Assembly (NCBI RefSeq): GCF_001043055.1
Contig: NZ_JYLF01000004.1
Span: 372,001-436,000, forward strand
Direction: 5' to 3'
DNA: 64,000 nucleotides
From: Pseudomonas weihenstephanensis
Lineage (GTDB): Bacteria; Pseudomonadota; Gammaproteobacteria; Pseudomonadales; Pseudomonadaceae
The notes under the pieces are model-generated. The model was not told the origin of the DNA and did no database searches. It saw only the letters and a program-made list of their open reading frames with translations. Positions within the stretch are counted from its first letter, which is position 1. Each line of letters begins with the position of its first letter. Made by a program: the position numbers and the translations under genes. This document shows positions 40,820 to 51,800 of the stretch, in pieces.

Positions 40820-41305
40820 TTATTGAACAGTCGGCGTGCCTTCTTCTTGCATGCGTTGCAGCTCTTGCGCGTACAGGGCATCGAAGTTCACCGGGGACAG
40901 CATCAGCGCCGGGAACGAGCCACGGGTGACCAGGCTGTCCAGGGTTTCGCGTGCGTACGGGAACAGGATGTTGGGGCAGAACGCGCCCAGCGTGTGGTTC
41001 ATCGAACCCGCATCCAAGTTTTTGATCAGGAAGATGCCAGCCTGTTGCACTTCAGCGATGAACGCCACTTCGTCAGCATTCTTGACCGTGACCGACAAGG
41101 TCAGGACCACTTCGTGGAAATCACCTTCGAGCGGCTTCTGACGCGTGTTCAAGTCCAGAGCCACGGTCGGCTCCCACTGCTGACGGAAGATTGCCGGGCT
41201 TTTCGGCGCTTCGAACGACAGGTCACGCACATAGATACGCTGCAACGAGAATTGTGGAGAAGTATCGTCTTCAGTCGCAGCGGTATTCTGTTGGTCAGTC
41301 ATCAC
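40820..41305 (-). CDS. secB: Protein-export chaperone SecB
   Basis: This 161-residue cytosolic chaperone holds preproteins unfolded for SecA. The segments [17 protein letters not shown] and the [24 protein letters not shown] region match the family. It is the last gene of a three-gene leftward unit: rhodanese-like, grxC, secB. Confidence 0.97.
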   Translation of the reverse strand: MMTDQQNTAATEDDTSPQFSLQRIYVRDLSFEAPKSPAIFRQQWEPTVALDLNTRQKPLEGDFHEVVLTLSVTVKNADEVAFIAEVQQAGIFLIKNLDAGSMNHTLGAFCPNILFPYARETLDSLVTRGSFPALMLSPVNFDALYAQELQRMQEEGTPTVQ

Positions 41306-41343
41306 AGATCCTTGTTGATCTTGGGGCTTATAGAGAATGAGAG

Positions 41344-41598
41344 TCAGACGTTCAGCAGCGCATCCAATTTACCGGCGCGCTCCAAAGCAAACAGGTCATC
41401 GCATCCACCAACATGCTGGTCGCCGATCCAGATTTGCGGCACCGAGGTGCGACCCGCTTTCTGGGCCATCTCGGCACGCGCCTGAGGCTTGCCGTCGACT
41501 TTGATTTCTTCAAAGGCAACGCCCTTCTTCTCAAGCAAGGCCTTGGCCCGCATGCAGTAAGGGCAATAGTCGCTGGAGTAAACGATGACCTTGGACAT
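41344..41598 (-). CDS. grxC: Glutaredoxin 3
   Basis: This 84-residue thiol oxidoreductase carries the dithiol active site CPYC ([10 protein letters not shown]) and the glutathione-binding [19 protein letters not shown]. Two bases separate its start from the rhodanese-like gene's stop codon, so they are co-transcribed. Confidence 0.96.
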   Translation of the reverse strand: MSKVIVYSSDYCPYCMRAKALLEKKGVAFEEIKVDGKPQARAEMAQKAGRTSVPQIWIGDQHVGGCDDLFALERAGKLDALLNV

Positions 41599-41600
41599 AG

Positions 41601-42014
41601 TTACTTCACCACAGGCAGGTTATCGGCGCGCCAGCTGGCGATACCACCGGACAGCTTGGCGGCGTTGTAGCCGGCCTTGAGCAATTCACGGGCGTGGGAG
41701 CCAGAATGCTGGCCCTGGGCATCGACCAGAATGATGGTTTTGCCCTTGTGCTTGTCCAGCTCGGCAATGCGCGCCATCAGCTTGTCTTGCGGGATGTTCA
41801 ATGCACCCACGATGTGGCCGGCGGCAAAATCCTTGGCCGGACGAATATCAATCACCACACCTTCGTCGCGGTTAACCAGACCGGTCAACTCGCCGGTGCT
41901 GATGCTACGTCCGCCACGGCTCATTTCGTGGGCAATCAACAACGCCAGCAGGATGACAAACGCGCCCACCAACAGGTAGTGAGAAGTGGCAAATGCAATC
42001 AGGTGATCAACCAT
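41601..42014 (-). CDS. Membrane-anchored rhodanese-like protein
   Basis: This 137-residue protein has an N-terminal transmembrane helix (about residues 10-30) and a rhodanese fold (VVIDIRPAKDFAAGHIVGALNIP). The active-site loop reads VDAQGQHSGSHA, lacking the catalytic Cys expected there, so sulfur transfer is doubtful. The ATG at 42014 starts directly before the helix. First gene of the grxC-secB unit. Confidence 0.85.
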   Translation of the reverse strand: MVDHLIAFATSHYLLVGAFVILLALLIAHEMSRGGRSISTGELTGLVNRDEGVVIDIRPAKDFAAGHIVGALNIPQDKLMARIAELDKHKGKTIILVDAQGQHSGSHARELLKAGYNAAKLSGGIASWRADNLPVVK

Positions 42015-42163
42015 CAGAAGGTTCCAGGGTCGTAAAATGTGGGCCAGTATACACAGCCGCCTTGGTCGGCCAAACCCCGCCCGGCGGTGACGCCACATGA
42101 ACTTCGCTTTAAACTGCCCGTCTTCTGCATACCTTCTTTTTAAACCAGCCACGAGTGGGATCT

Positions 42164-43696
42164 ATGACTACCACGCCTAAACCTTTGGTCCTGATCATCC
42201 TGGATGGCTTCGGTCACAGTGAAAGCCACGACTACAACGCCGTTTATTCAGCCAAGAAACCGGTGCTCGATCGCCTTTGTGCAAGCATGCCCAATGGCCT
42301 GATCTCAGGTTCGGGCATGGATGTCGGCCTGCCGGACGGGCAAATGGGCAACTCCGAGGTCGGCCACATGAACCTGGGCGCTGGCCGCGTGGTGTATCAA
42401 GACTTCACCCGTGTTACCAAGTCGATCCGCGACGGCGAGTTTTTCGAAAACCCGACCCTTTGCGCCGCCGTCGACAAAGCCGTCGCCAATGGCAAGGCCG
42501 TGCATATTCTGGGCCTGCTGTCTGAGGGTGGCGTTCACAGCCATCAAGACCACCTCGTGGCAATGGCCGAGCTGGCGTACAAGCGTGGTGCCGAAAAAAT
42601 CTACCTGCACGCCTTCCTCGATGGCCGTGACACACCGCCTAAAAGCGCCGCGTCCTCTATAGAGCTATTGGACGAAGCCTTCAAAGATCTCGGCAAAGGC
42701 CGCATCGCCAGCCTGATCGGCCGCTATTTCGCTATGGACCGCGACAACCGTTGGGACCGTGTCGAGCAAGCCTACAACCTGATCGTTGACGGCAAAGGCG
42801 AGTTCAACGCCGCCACCGCGCAAGAAGGTCTTGAAGCCGCTTATGCCCGTGGCGAAAGCGACGAGTTTGTCAAAGCCACCACCCTGGGCGAGCCGGTCAA
42901 GGTCGAAGACGGCGACGCGGTGGTGTTCATGAACTTCCGCGCCGACCGCGCCCGCGAGCTGAGCCGCGTGTTCGTCGAGGACGACTTCAAAGCATTCCCA
43001 CGTGTGCGCCAGCCAAAACTGGCCGGTTTCGTGATGCTGACTCAATACGCCGCCAGCATCCCGGCGCCCAGCGCGTTTGCGCCGGGCAGCCTGGAAAACG
43101 TGCTGGGCGATTACCTGGCCAAAAACGGTAAAACCCAACTGCGGATTGCCGAAACCGAGAAATACGCCCACGTCACCTTCTTCTTTTCCGGTGGGCGCGA
43201 AGAACCGTTCCCCGGCGAAGAACGCATTCTGATCCCGTCGCCTAAAGTCGCCACCTACGACTTGCAGCCAGAAATGAGCGCGCCCGAAGTCACCGACAAA
43301 ATTGTCGATGCCATCGAACATCAACGGTATGACGTGATCGTGGTCAACTACGCCAACGGCGACATGGTCGGCCACAGCGGCGTGTTTGATGCAGCGGTCA
43401 AAGCGGTTGAGTGCCTGGACGCCTGCGTGGGCCGTATCGTTGAAGCGCTGGAAAAAGTCGGCGGCGAAGCCCTGATCACAGCCGACCATGGCAACGTCGA
43501 ACAGATGGAAGACGAGTCCACCGGCCAGGCGCACACCGCTCACACCTGCGAGCCGGTGCCGTTTATTTATGTCGGCAAGCGCAAGTTCAAGGTTCGCGAC
43601 GGCGGTGTACTGGCCGACGTGGCCCCCACCATGCTCAAACTGCTGGATATGGAAAAACCAGCAGAAATGACCGGCACCTCTATTTTGGTGGACTAA
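42164..43696 (+). CDS. gpmI: Phosphoglycerate mutase, cofactor-independent
   Basis: This 510-residue manganese enzyme interconverts 3- and 2-phosphoglycerate. The catalytic Ser lies in [17 protein letters not shown], and metal ligands in [14 protein letters not shown] and [10 protein letters not shown]. The ATG at 42164 is the family start; a GTG nine bases earlier is not needed. Divergent from the rhodanese-like gene. Confidence 0.97.
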   Translation: MTTTPKPLVLIILDGFGHSESHDYNAVYSAKKPVLDRLCASMPNGLISGSGMDVGLPDGQMGNSEVGHMNLGAGRVVYQDFTRVTKSIRDGEFFENPTLCAAVDKAVANGKAVHILGLLSEGGVHSHQDHLVAMAELAYKRGAEKIYLHAFLDGRDTPPKSAASSIELLDEAFKDLGKGRIASLIGRYFAMDRDNRWDRVEQAYNLIVDGKGEFNAATAQEGLEAAYARGESDEFVKATTLGEPVKVEDGDAVVFMNFRADRARELSRVFVEDDFKAFPRVRQPKLAGFVMLTQYAASIPAPSAFAPGSLENVLGDYLAKNGKTQLRIAETEKYAHVTFFFSGGREEPFPGEERILIPSPKVATYDLQPEMSAPEVTDKIVDAIEHQRYDVIVVNYANGDMVGHSGVFDAAVKAVECLDACVGRIVEALEKVGGEALITADHGNVEQMEDESTGQAHTAHTCEPVPFIYVGKRKFKVRDGGVLADVAPTMLKLLDMEKPAEMTGTSILVD

Positions 43697-43891
43697 TGTA
43701 AACCTTGTGATCGCTGCCACAGGCGACGAACAAGGCTGCCCGCCCGCCACGTCATCGCGTGGGTTTGAGAAGACGGGCAGCTGCGCTGCCCTTCGCAGCC
43801 TGCGCCAGCGACTATTTCATCTCACGGATTTCTCATACTCAACGAGGGCGGGCATACTAGGCCGTCCCATTCCCCAGGTGTCGCCCGCCCC

Positions 43892-45178
43892 ATGCTCCGC
43901 GCCCTTATAGCCCTGACTCTCACGTGCCTGCTGCAACCGGCCTTTGCCGATGAGCGCGCGCAAACCCAACAACAGCTCGACGCCACGCGCCAGGATATCG
44001 GCGAGCTGAAAAAGCTCCTCGGCAAACTCCAGGCAGAAAAGTCCAGCGTGCAAAAAGACCTGCGCGGCACCGAGACAGAAATCGGCAAGCTGGAAAAACA
44101 GGTGGAGGAACTGCAAAAAGAACTAAAAAAGAGTGAAGGCGAGCTGCTGCGCCTTGATAGTGAGAAAAAAAAACTCAACAGCGCAAAAGTTGAACAGCAA
44201 CGCCTGATCGCCATTCAGGCCCGTGCCGCGTATCAAGGCGGTCGTCAGGAATACCTGAAAATGCTGCTCAACCAACAAAACCCAGAAAAGTTCGCCCGCA
44301 CCCTCACCTATTACGACTACCTGAGCCAGGCCCGCCTGGAGCAGCTCAAGGGGTTCAATGAAACCCTGCGCCAACTGGCCAACGTTGAAGCGGATATCAA
44401 CCTGCAACAGGCCCAGTTGCTGACGCAAAAAAGCAGCCTGGACAGCCAGCGCGCCGAACTCGACAAAGTGAAGGCTGAACGTCAGCAAGTGCTGGCCAAG
44501 CTCAGTACCGACGTCAAAGATCGCGACCAAAAATTGCAGGCCCGCGAGCAGGATCAGGCCGATCTGGCTAAAGTCCTCAAGACCATTGAAGAGACACTGG
44601 CACGCCAGGCTCGCGAAGCCGAAGCCGCGCGCCAAAAAGCCCTGCTCGCTCAACAAGAAGCCGAGCGCAAACGCCAACGCGAGGCTGAATCGGTTGTGAC
44701 CGACGCCCCGCGTAAACCCGTCAAATCCACACCCGGCGCATTGGTTTCAAGCGCCGGCGTTTCATACGGCGGGCCTTTTTCTCAGGCGCGGGGAAAACTT
44801 CCTTGGCCAGTTGATGGTCGACTGCTTGCACGCTTTGGTGAAACCCGCGGCGATGATGCCCGTACCAAGTGGGACGGGGTCATGATCAGTGCGGGAGCAG
44901 GCACCCAAGTGCACGCCGTACACGGCGGTCGCGTAGTGTTTGCCGACTGGCTGCGCGGCGCTGGCCAACTGGTGATTCTGGACCACGGCAACGGCTACCT
45001 GAGCTTGTATGGCCACAACCAGACACTGCTCAAGTCTGCCGGCGACATTGTTAAAGCCGGGGAAGTGATTTCCACCGTGGGCAACAGCGGTGGCCAAGCC
45101 ACTGCGGCGCTGTATTTTGCTATTCGTCAGCAGGGCCGCCCCAGCGACCCTGCACAATGGTGCCGTGCTCAAGGATGA
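43892..45178 (+). CDS. envC: Murein hydrolase activator EnvC family
   Basis: This 428-residue periplasmic protein has a signal peptide (ending near PAFADE), long coiled coils (about residues 25-260) and a C-terminal LytM/M23 domain. The zinc ligands are degraded: KWDGVMI replaces the usual HxGxD motif and LYFAIR replaces LHFEIR. That is the pattern of EnvC, which activates AmiA/AmiB amidases at division rather than cutting peptidoglycan itself. Followed by ctpA and a divergent deacetylase gene on the same strand, 35 and 1 base apart. Confidence 0.9.
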   Translation: MLRALIALTLTCLLQPAFADERAQTQQQLDATRQDIGELKKLLGKLQAEKSSVQKDLRGTETEIGKLEKQVEELQKELKKSEGELLRLDSEKKKLNSAKVEQQRLIAIQARAAYQGGRQEYLKMLLNQQNPEKFARTLTYYDYLSQARLEQLKGFNETLRQLANVEADINLQQAQLLTQKSSLDSQRAELDKVKAERQQVLAKLSTDVKDRDQKLQAREQDQADLAKVLKTIEETLARQAREAEAARQKALLAQQEAERKRQREAESVVTDAPRKPVKSTPGALVSSAGVSYGGPFSQARGKLPWPVDGRLLARFGETRGDDARTKWDGVMISAGAGTQVHAVHGGRVVFADWLRGAGQLVILDHGNGYLSLYGHNQTLLKSAGDIVKAGEVISTVGNSGGQATAALYFAIRQQGRPSDPAQWCRAQG

Positions 45179-45213
45179 GCCCATCACCTTTAATACGTAG
45201 GAGTTCGTTCAAC

Positions 45214-46527
45214 ATGCCGCATTTGTCCCGCCTCAACTCGCTGGCCCTGACGATCGCCCTGGTGATTGCCGCGCCTTTGGCACTGGCCGCCGGGCAAGCC
45301 GCCCAGCCAGTCGCCGCAGCCAGCGCCAAGGCCCCGCTGCCACTGGATGAGCTGCGCACCTTCGCCGAGGTCATGGACCGAATCAAAGCGGCGTATGTTG
45401 AACCGGTCGACGACAAAACCCTGCTGGAGAACGCTATCAAAGGCATGCTCAGCAACCTCGACCCGCACTCCGCGTATCTGGGCCCTGAAGACTTCGCCGA
45501 GCTGCAAGAAAGCACCAGCGGCGAATTTGGCGGGCTGGGGATCGAAGTCGGCACCGAAGACGGCAATATCAAGATTGTCTCGCCTATCGACGACACGCCT
45601 GCCAGCAAAGCCGGCATCCAGGCCGGCGACTTTATCGTCAAGATCAATGGCCAGCCCACACGCGGCCTGACCATGACCGAAGCCGTGGACAAAATGCGTG
45701 GCAAAGTCGGGCAAAAAATCACGCTTACGCTGGTGCGCAATGGCGGCACACCGTTTGATGTGACCTTGACCCGCGCCAATATTCAGGTCAAAAGCGTTAA
45801 GTCTCAGCTGCTCGAGGACGGCTACGGTTATATCCGCATCACCCAGTTCCAGGTCAAGACCGGCGAAGAAGTCGCCTCAGCCCTGTCCAAGTTGCGCCGC
45901 GAAAACGGTAACAAGAAGCTCAAGGGCATCATCCTCGACCTGCGCAACAACCCCGGCGGCGTGCTGCAATCGGCCGTTGAAGTGGTCGACCACTTCATCA
46001 CCAAAGGGCTGATCGTTTACACCAAAGGCCGGATCGCCAATTCCGAATTGCGTTTCTCGGCCACCGGTAAAGACCTCAGCGAGAACGTGCCGCTGGTGGT
46101 GTTGATCAACGGTGGCAGCGCCTCGGCTTCAGAAATTGTCGCCGGTGCCTTGCAAGACCAAAAACGCGGCGTGGTGATGGGCACCACCAGTTTCGGTAAG
46201 GGTTCGGTACAAACCGTACTGCCACTGAACAATGACCGCGCCCTGAAAATCACCACCGCGCTGTACTTCACGCCCAACGGACGCTCGATTCAGGCGCAGG
46301 GCATCGTGCCGGACATCGAAGTCAGCCGCGCCAAAATCACCCGCGAGCAAGACACCGAGTACTTCAAAGAGGCCGACCTGCAAGGTCACTTGGGCAATGG
46401 CAATGGCGGTGTCGACAAGCCAACGGGTTCCAGCCCTAAAGCCAAGCCAATGCCGCAGGATGACGACTTCCAGTTGAGCCAGGCCCTGAGCCTGCTCAAG
46501 GGCCTGAGCATTACGCGCGGCAATTGA
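45214..46527 (+). CDS. ctpA: C-terminal processing peptidase, S41 family
   Basis: This 437-residue secreted protease has a signal peptide (residues 1-25), a PDZ domain (GGLGIEVG to NGQPTRGLT) and an S41 domain with catalytic Ser in INGGSASASEIVAG and Lys in GTTSFGKGSVQT. It degrades peptidoglycan hydrolases and processes periplasmic proteins in Pseudomonas. Between envC and the yibQ-like gene in one operon. Confidence 0.93.
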   Translation: MPHLSRLNSLALTIALVIAAPLALAAGQAAQPVAAASAKAPLPLDELRTFAEVMDRIKAAYVEPVDDKTLLENAIKGMLSNLDPHSAYLGPEDFAELQESTSGEFGGLGIEVGTEDGNIKIVSPIDDTPASKAGIQAGDFIVKINGQPTRGLTMTEAVDKMRGKVGQKITLTLVRNGGTPFDVTLTRANIQVKSVKSQLLEDGYGYIRITQFQVKTGEEVASALSKLRRENGNKKLKGIILDLRNNPGGVLQSAVEVVDHFITKGLIVYTKGRIANSELRFSATGKDLSENVPLVVLINGGSASASEIVAGALQDQKRGVVMGTTSFGKGSVQTVLPLNNDRALKITTALYFTPNGRSIQAQGIVPDIEVSRAKITREQDTEYFKEADLQGHLGNGNGGVDKPTGSSPKAKPMPQDDDFQLSQALSLLKGLSITRGN

Positions 46528-46528
46528 G

Positions 46529-47317
46529 ATGCGTTTTTCGCTGCTCATCAGCCTGCTTTGCTGCCTGATCGGTGCCGCCCACGCGGCGCCGGCCAGCCCT
46601 CCAGCCGCCCCGCACAAGGCTTATTTGAGCCTGATCATTGATGACCTGGGGCAAAACCTGCCACGCGACCGCCGCGTGCTGGGCTTGCCCGGCCCGGTCA
46701 CTGCTGCCGTGATGCCCGACACCCCGCACGCGGCCCAATTTGCCCGTGAAACTTACAAAGCCGGAAAAATCGTAATCCTGCACATGCCTATGGACCCGGC
46801 GACGGGGCCGTTTGCCTGGCACCCCGACTTACCCGTCGAAGAACTCGAAAAACGCCTCAATGCGGCCTTCAAGGCCGTGCCGTATACCAGTGGCATCAAC
46901 AACCACATGGGCAGCCGCATGACCTCCCAGCCGCAGGCGATGGCCTGGCTGATGGGCGACTTGCAGCGCCGTCACAAATTCTTCGTCGACAGCCGTACCA
47001 GCGCACAAACGGTGGCGGCGGCCCAAGCACAAAAAATTGGTTTGGCCAGCGTCTCGCGGGATGTGTTTCTGGACGACGTACGCACCGAGCAAGCCATCAC
47101 CACACAACTTGAAACCGCCATCAAACTGGCCAGGAAACAAGGCTCGGCGGTCATGATTGGCCACCCCTACCCGCAAACCCTGGCAGTGCTTGAGCGTGAA
47201 CTGCCCAAGCTCAAGGCCCAAGGCATTGACTGGATCGACATTCGGCAAATGATCGGCGTGCGCAGCAACAAAGCGATGGCCGGGCATGGTGAAAATGGCG
47301 TGTATCGCCAGCCATAA
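46529..47317 (+). CDS. Divergent polysaccharide deacetylase (YibQ/DUF610)
   Basis: This 262-residue protein has a signal peptide (residues 1-19, ending HAAPA) and a divergent polysaccharide deacetylase domain: LSLIIDDLGQN, MPDTPHAAQFARE, NHMGSRMTSQP. It starts one base after the ctpA stop and is part of the envC-ctpA operon, suggesting a role in cell-wall turnover. Substrate unknown. Confidence 0.85.
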   Translation: MRFSLLISLLCCLIGAAHAAPASPPAAPHKAYLSLIIDDLGQNLPRDRRVLGLPGPVTAAVMPDTPHAAQFARETYKAGKIVILHMPMDPATGPFAWHPDLPVEELEKRLNAAFKAVPYTSGINNHMGSRMTSQPQAMAWLMGDLQRRHKFFVDSRTSAQTVAAAQAQKIGLASVSRDVFLDDVRTEQAITTQLETAIKLARKQGSAVMIGHPYPQTLAVLERELPKLKAQGIDWIDIRQMIGVRSNKAMAGHGENGVYRQP

Positions 47318-47325
47318 GTACCGCA

Positions 47326-47404
47326 CATACCCTGTAGGCGTTGCCAAGGCACGCAAGCTGCAACCGGTCGTAAACCCATCGCTGCGCTACCGGCTTTTTC
47401 GAGC
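47326..47404. repeat. REP-like fragment
   Basis: TGTAGGCGTTGCC ... CGGTCGTAAACCC ... GGCTTTTT resembles the REP elements elsewhere and overlaps the end of the convergent pair, so it may act as a terminator. Confidence 0.5.
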
Positions 47405-47405
47405 G

Positions 47406-48161
47406 TTACAGGTACTTGGCAACGATCTTTTCGACCACACCTTCAGCGCGCAGCTCATTCAGCGCTTTTTGCAGCTTGGCCACTACGGCATCCGGCACTT
47501 CTTTATTCAACGCCAGATACAACTCAGCCTGATTGAAACGCAGCACCGTCTTGAACCCTGAAATTCCGACCTGACGCGCTAAAAAACGCCCCGCCGGATC
47601 GCCTGTGGCCCAGAGGTCAATCTGCCCGGCTTGCAGTTTTTTCGCGTTGTCCTGATCGCGCAACACGATCACCGGGCTCAGCCCTTTTTGCTCCAGTGAC
47701 AATGCAATGACATCGCCTTTGTAGGCGCCGATGCGGTATTGGCTGGCTTGCTCCAGAGACGTGACGGTGATCGGGCTGTCACCGCGTGCCAGCAGCACCC
47801 AGTCATCTGGCCCAATGGGGCCGACCCATTTGAACAGGGCTTCGCGCTCTGGCACGCGCGCCGTTACAAATACCCCGTAGCCGGGGTTTTCAAGGGCGAG
47901 GCGATAAATGCGCTCCCATGGAAAGCGCAAGGTCATGCTGTAGGAAATACCGGCCCGTTTGAAAGTTTCGCGCAGTACATCGACGGCGATGCCTTCGATA
48001 TTTTCGTTTTGCGCAAAGTTTTTGCCATTTTTCGCCATGTTGTAGGGCGGAAAATTCTCTGTCAGCAAGACCATCGAATAAGCCGAGCTTTCGGCGGCTG
48101 AGGCCGCATTCGCCAACAGCAGTGAAAGGCTGGCGAAGACTGGCAAAAGACGTTTGAACAT
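47406..48161 (-). CDS. Periplasmic substrate-binding protein (family 3)
   Basis: This 251-residue protein has a signal peptide (ending ANAASA) and the fold of ABC amino-acid-binding proteins: NFPPYNMA, VDVLRETFKRAG, GAYKGDVIA and a polar C-terminus. No permease or ATPase is beside it, so it is an orphan SBP. Ligand unknown. Confidence 0.85.
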   Translation of the reverse strand: MFKRLLPVFASLSLLLANAASAAESSAYSMVLLTENFPPYNMAKNGKNFAQNENIEGIAVDVLRETFKRAGISYSMTLRFPWERIYRLALENPGYGVFVTARVPEREALFKWVGPIGPDDWVLLARGDSPITVTSLEQASQYRIGAYKGDVIALSLEQKGLSPVIVLRDQDNAKKLQAGQIDLWATGDPAGRFLARQVGISGFKTVLRFNQAELYLALNKEVPDAVVAKLQKALNELRAEGVVEKIVAKYL

Positions 48162-48782
48162 ACGGGCAACCTAAATCCATGGCGTGCCCAAGAGTGCCGC
48201 GAGCACGCCATGCTGTCCAGTCGCCTTTGGACTCAGTCTTTTTTACGCACTGCCAGCGTGCATCCGTCGCTAACCCTATTTAACTCACTCAACGCGTCGC
48301 ATTGACCTGATTTAATGCCGCGAGTGATTTTGAAGGAAAGAAACAATGACTTACTCGCAGGTCAACCTGATGTTTATTAACGTCCACCCCTTTTTATTGC
48401 TGACGTTAAGTACGCCCTATTCATACACCACGGCCCATGCCTCTGAGTCCCCTTACACTGGTAGACGCCCTGTACATTTTTCAGCACAAGTCGATCATTC
48501 TGAAAAGGCGCGATGATTGAAAACAATCATGAATTAAGCGCAAAAAAAGTGTGATGACTCGACCCCACTTGATTGAGCGAGTTTCAGGCAGCGAGGGCAT
48601 CATAAAGCGGAGAGCACTTCAGACCATTCTTAAGTGATAGGCCACTCCCTAAGAACTCGTTGGATGGGCTATAGGCCGCAGCCAGTCAAAGCTATAGCAA
48701 TAAGGGCAGCTCTACTGAGGACAGTTCGGCATACCAACATTTGTAAACTCATGGGCGGACATAGAGCAGGGGTTCTTACTAC
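48162..48782. other. AT-richer intergenic region without a gene
   Basis: This 620-base stretch upstream of the large protein holds no reading frame I can support. It has lower GC than neighbours and several short T/A runs. The following bases contain a HrpL box. Confidence 0.7.
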
Positions 48783-48811
48783 GGAACAACCACCCATAAC
48801 TTCGCCACTCA
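48783..48811 (+). promoter_or_regulatory. HrpL (hrp box) promoter
   Basis: GGAACA is followed by 16 bases and CCACTCA. The Pseudomonas hrp box consensus is GGAACC-N15/16-CCACNNA, so this differs by one base. It ends 39 bases before the ATG of the 1171-residue gene, the usual distance for effector promoters. Confidence 0.7.
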
Positions 48812-48850
48812 ACTGTGAAATTCACACAAATATGAGACCGGAGTTCCTCA

Positions 48851-51800
48851 ATGATCACGTCACTCACACCCCCTGCTTCCCATCATCCTTACCCAACAAC
48901 ATCACCTGAAAAAAAAGTCGAAAAAGCCCTGAGTCCCACACTCAACACCGCCAATAATGCAGACGCTGAGCCCCAGTCCAACGCAACACACCAGGCACCC
49001 CCTTTCGCCTCTCAACCCTTGCCCCCTCCCCGAGTCCGGCGGAGTCCGAACCCTGAGACAGATCGAGAATTACCCTCTTCATCACCCTCCTCCCCCTCCA
49101 GGCAACGGACTCAGAATGGAGCCACCTCTGGGTCGAGAAACATATCAAAATGGGCGTCTGTGGCCACGCATGAGGAGTACCACGCTCCAGACGCAACTAA
49201 AATCGCAATTAAAAACGCACTCGTACAGGCATATAAACACGTCATCCAAAAAACAAATGCCTATGCCCAAGCAAAAGCAACAAATAACGTTGCCGAACTT
49301 TCTAAAAGCCCGGCTTACTGGAAAAGAGTCACCTCAACGAGCGACAGCCTGCGAGATAGGCGGATTACCCTGCCCACCGACTCTCCCCTGCAACTCAATG
49401 GCGAGCCAATGGCTGGAAAACAAATTAGCCTGGAGCAATGTATTCTCGCCAACGACTGGATCCTGCCTCAAAACCTCGCGGATATTCAAAACCTCGCAAA
49501 CGCCTTATCCCGGCCCCCGCTTCAATCTGCACCCTACGGTAACTTCGGTGGGGGACTGTCCTGGTCTGCGCCACCTTTGAGCCAAGAGATGAAAAAAAAC
49601 ATCCTGGCATCGGTGAGAAACAACGCCATAGCGCTCGACGAGTTTGAATATCTGCGCCGCAGCAAAGATGCACTGGGTTATCTGACACAGTCACGGCAAT
49701 GGTCGCCCGAAGAGTTGAGCGACCCACGTGCATTTCTGACTAACCTCCTCAACACCCCTGAAGCCTATGCATTGGGTAAAGCCCTTCAAACCCAATTCAA
49801 AGGCGCACCCTCAGCGACCAGCATTAACGATTGGGCCATGACAGCCATTGCCATCGGTATCGACGCAAAGAGCATCCTCGACCCGGACAACAGCACCAAC
49901 AAGGTCGCAGGCTTTGATCTTTCAAGCCTCGACCTCGGGGGTAAACCTCTGCGCGAGGTGGTCAAGGCACTCACTGAACACTTGGCGAATCCTGAAACGC
50001 CCGCTGCTGACTTTGCGCCTGTCAGAGCCTATGCGTTATTAGCCCGTCATGCGCCGGAACTGCTGGTAAAAGAGGTTCCGGATAGCGTGACCTACGGCTC
50101 ACCAAGCTGGATCAGCCTGAAGGCTGCCGTCGCCCGAATAGAGGCGCAAGCGCCTGGCCAGGCGTTGAGCATGAATTACGGAAAAATCATGCAATACGCC
50201 AACATCTCGCCCATTACAGCGGCCGAGAAACAGGTCGAACAACAGGCCTCTCTACAGGCCATGATGTATTGGGCGATCAACGAGGGCATCCTCAAGAAAA
50301 ACGACAACAACCGCTACACCGCTGCACAGGTTGAGCACGTACGAGGAAAAGCCAAAGAGCGATTCATTGCCTTAGAAAAAGCATCTTCGGCGAAAGACAC
50401 TGAGTTACTTACACGGGAAGACATGGCCGTTAAGATACTAAAAGAAAAGTTTGGAGAGGGTATTGATTTCAAGAAAAAATGCATCATACCCATTGAAAAC
50501 TGGAACCACCTTAAAGGTCCTTACTCGGTCATTGATCTTGTTCTTTCGGGTGAACTTTCCCGTGGCATTTTTCGATCATTCGACACCACAATCCCTGTCG
50601 ACACGATTGCCCGGAGTCGCCATGAAATTCCTGATATTCAAGAGGCTTTCAAAAAATCCTTCTCCCACTATTACGAGGGCAAAAAAAACGCCACCTCCAC
50701 CGCCGTTCGACACCTTATATCCCAACTTCCGCTGAAAGACCGTGAGCGTCTGGAGTTTGGGGCTATTAAAGTATATGAACAACACAATGCCACCAGTTCG
50801 ATCAGTAACCTCGGACTAAACGGTTTTGGTGATACAACACCTGGGCGATACGGCGTTCAACGGAGCCTTGACGAAAACCACCTTGGATTAATGATAGAAA
50901 CCCGGTACGACGGCAAAACCTACCACTACGAAATCAACCCCCCACAAGGTTTTATTCGCCCCATCACACACTTTAAGCCGGGGTTACAGGGTGAGTGGAC
51001 AAAACTGCCCCCCAAGGACAACAACAGCTTTTCAAACTATACGACGTACTCAAATAAGGAGATAAATGAAGTTCACGCCAAAAGCGACGCAGAACGCCGC
51101 CAGCGTGAATCCACCCCAAAAACCGACGAGCCGCTCCAATCGTTCAACAGCAGCCGAACGCAATACATTGCCCAGCTCATGGCGAATAAGTTCTTCCCGA
51201 ATGACAGCCGGAATTTATTCGAACAAACCCAAGGCCTCACTACCTTGGACACCGAAGTCACTGACTTTGAAAAAATCCAGAACTTCACACGCATCATCGT
51301 CCCCTTCGCATCGGCCATTCACAGTTTTTCAAAAGGTCATACTCGGGACGGGGTTGAGAGTCTGGTGCTGGACATTTTTGGATTTTTATTCGTGGGCGCC
51401 AAAGCCGCTGGCGGAATAGCCAAAGTGGCAGGCCAGGCTGGCAGCTTCGCCAGCAAAATTCAAAAAGGGGCGAATATCCTGAGCCGGGCGGTGGCCAGCG
51501 GAGCCAACCCATTTTCTGGCGGGAGAGCGCTATTTTCCGGCACCGTAAAGCTGGTGAATACGGGAGCATCCCTGGCCAATCAAGGTTTCCAATTCCTTCG
51601 TCGTGGAGCCAATAGTGCGGACCTTCTTTCGCCGATTAAAAGAACCGACGTTATCGAGGGAAGCATTAAAACTACAAACAATGCCGACCCCCTAAAAGTG
51701 ATCGCAAAACGCGATGACTCAGGCCTCTTATATGCCTACGACCCAAAAACCGAAAACCTCTTTGGGCCACCTCTGAAAAACTTCCAGCCCGACAATACGT

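Noticed and set aside
48634..48909. 91-residue frame overlapping the start of the large gene
   Set aside because: It runs through the HrpL box and into the large gene in another frame, without a ribosome site.
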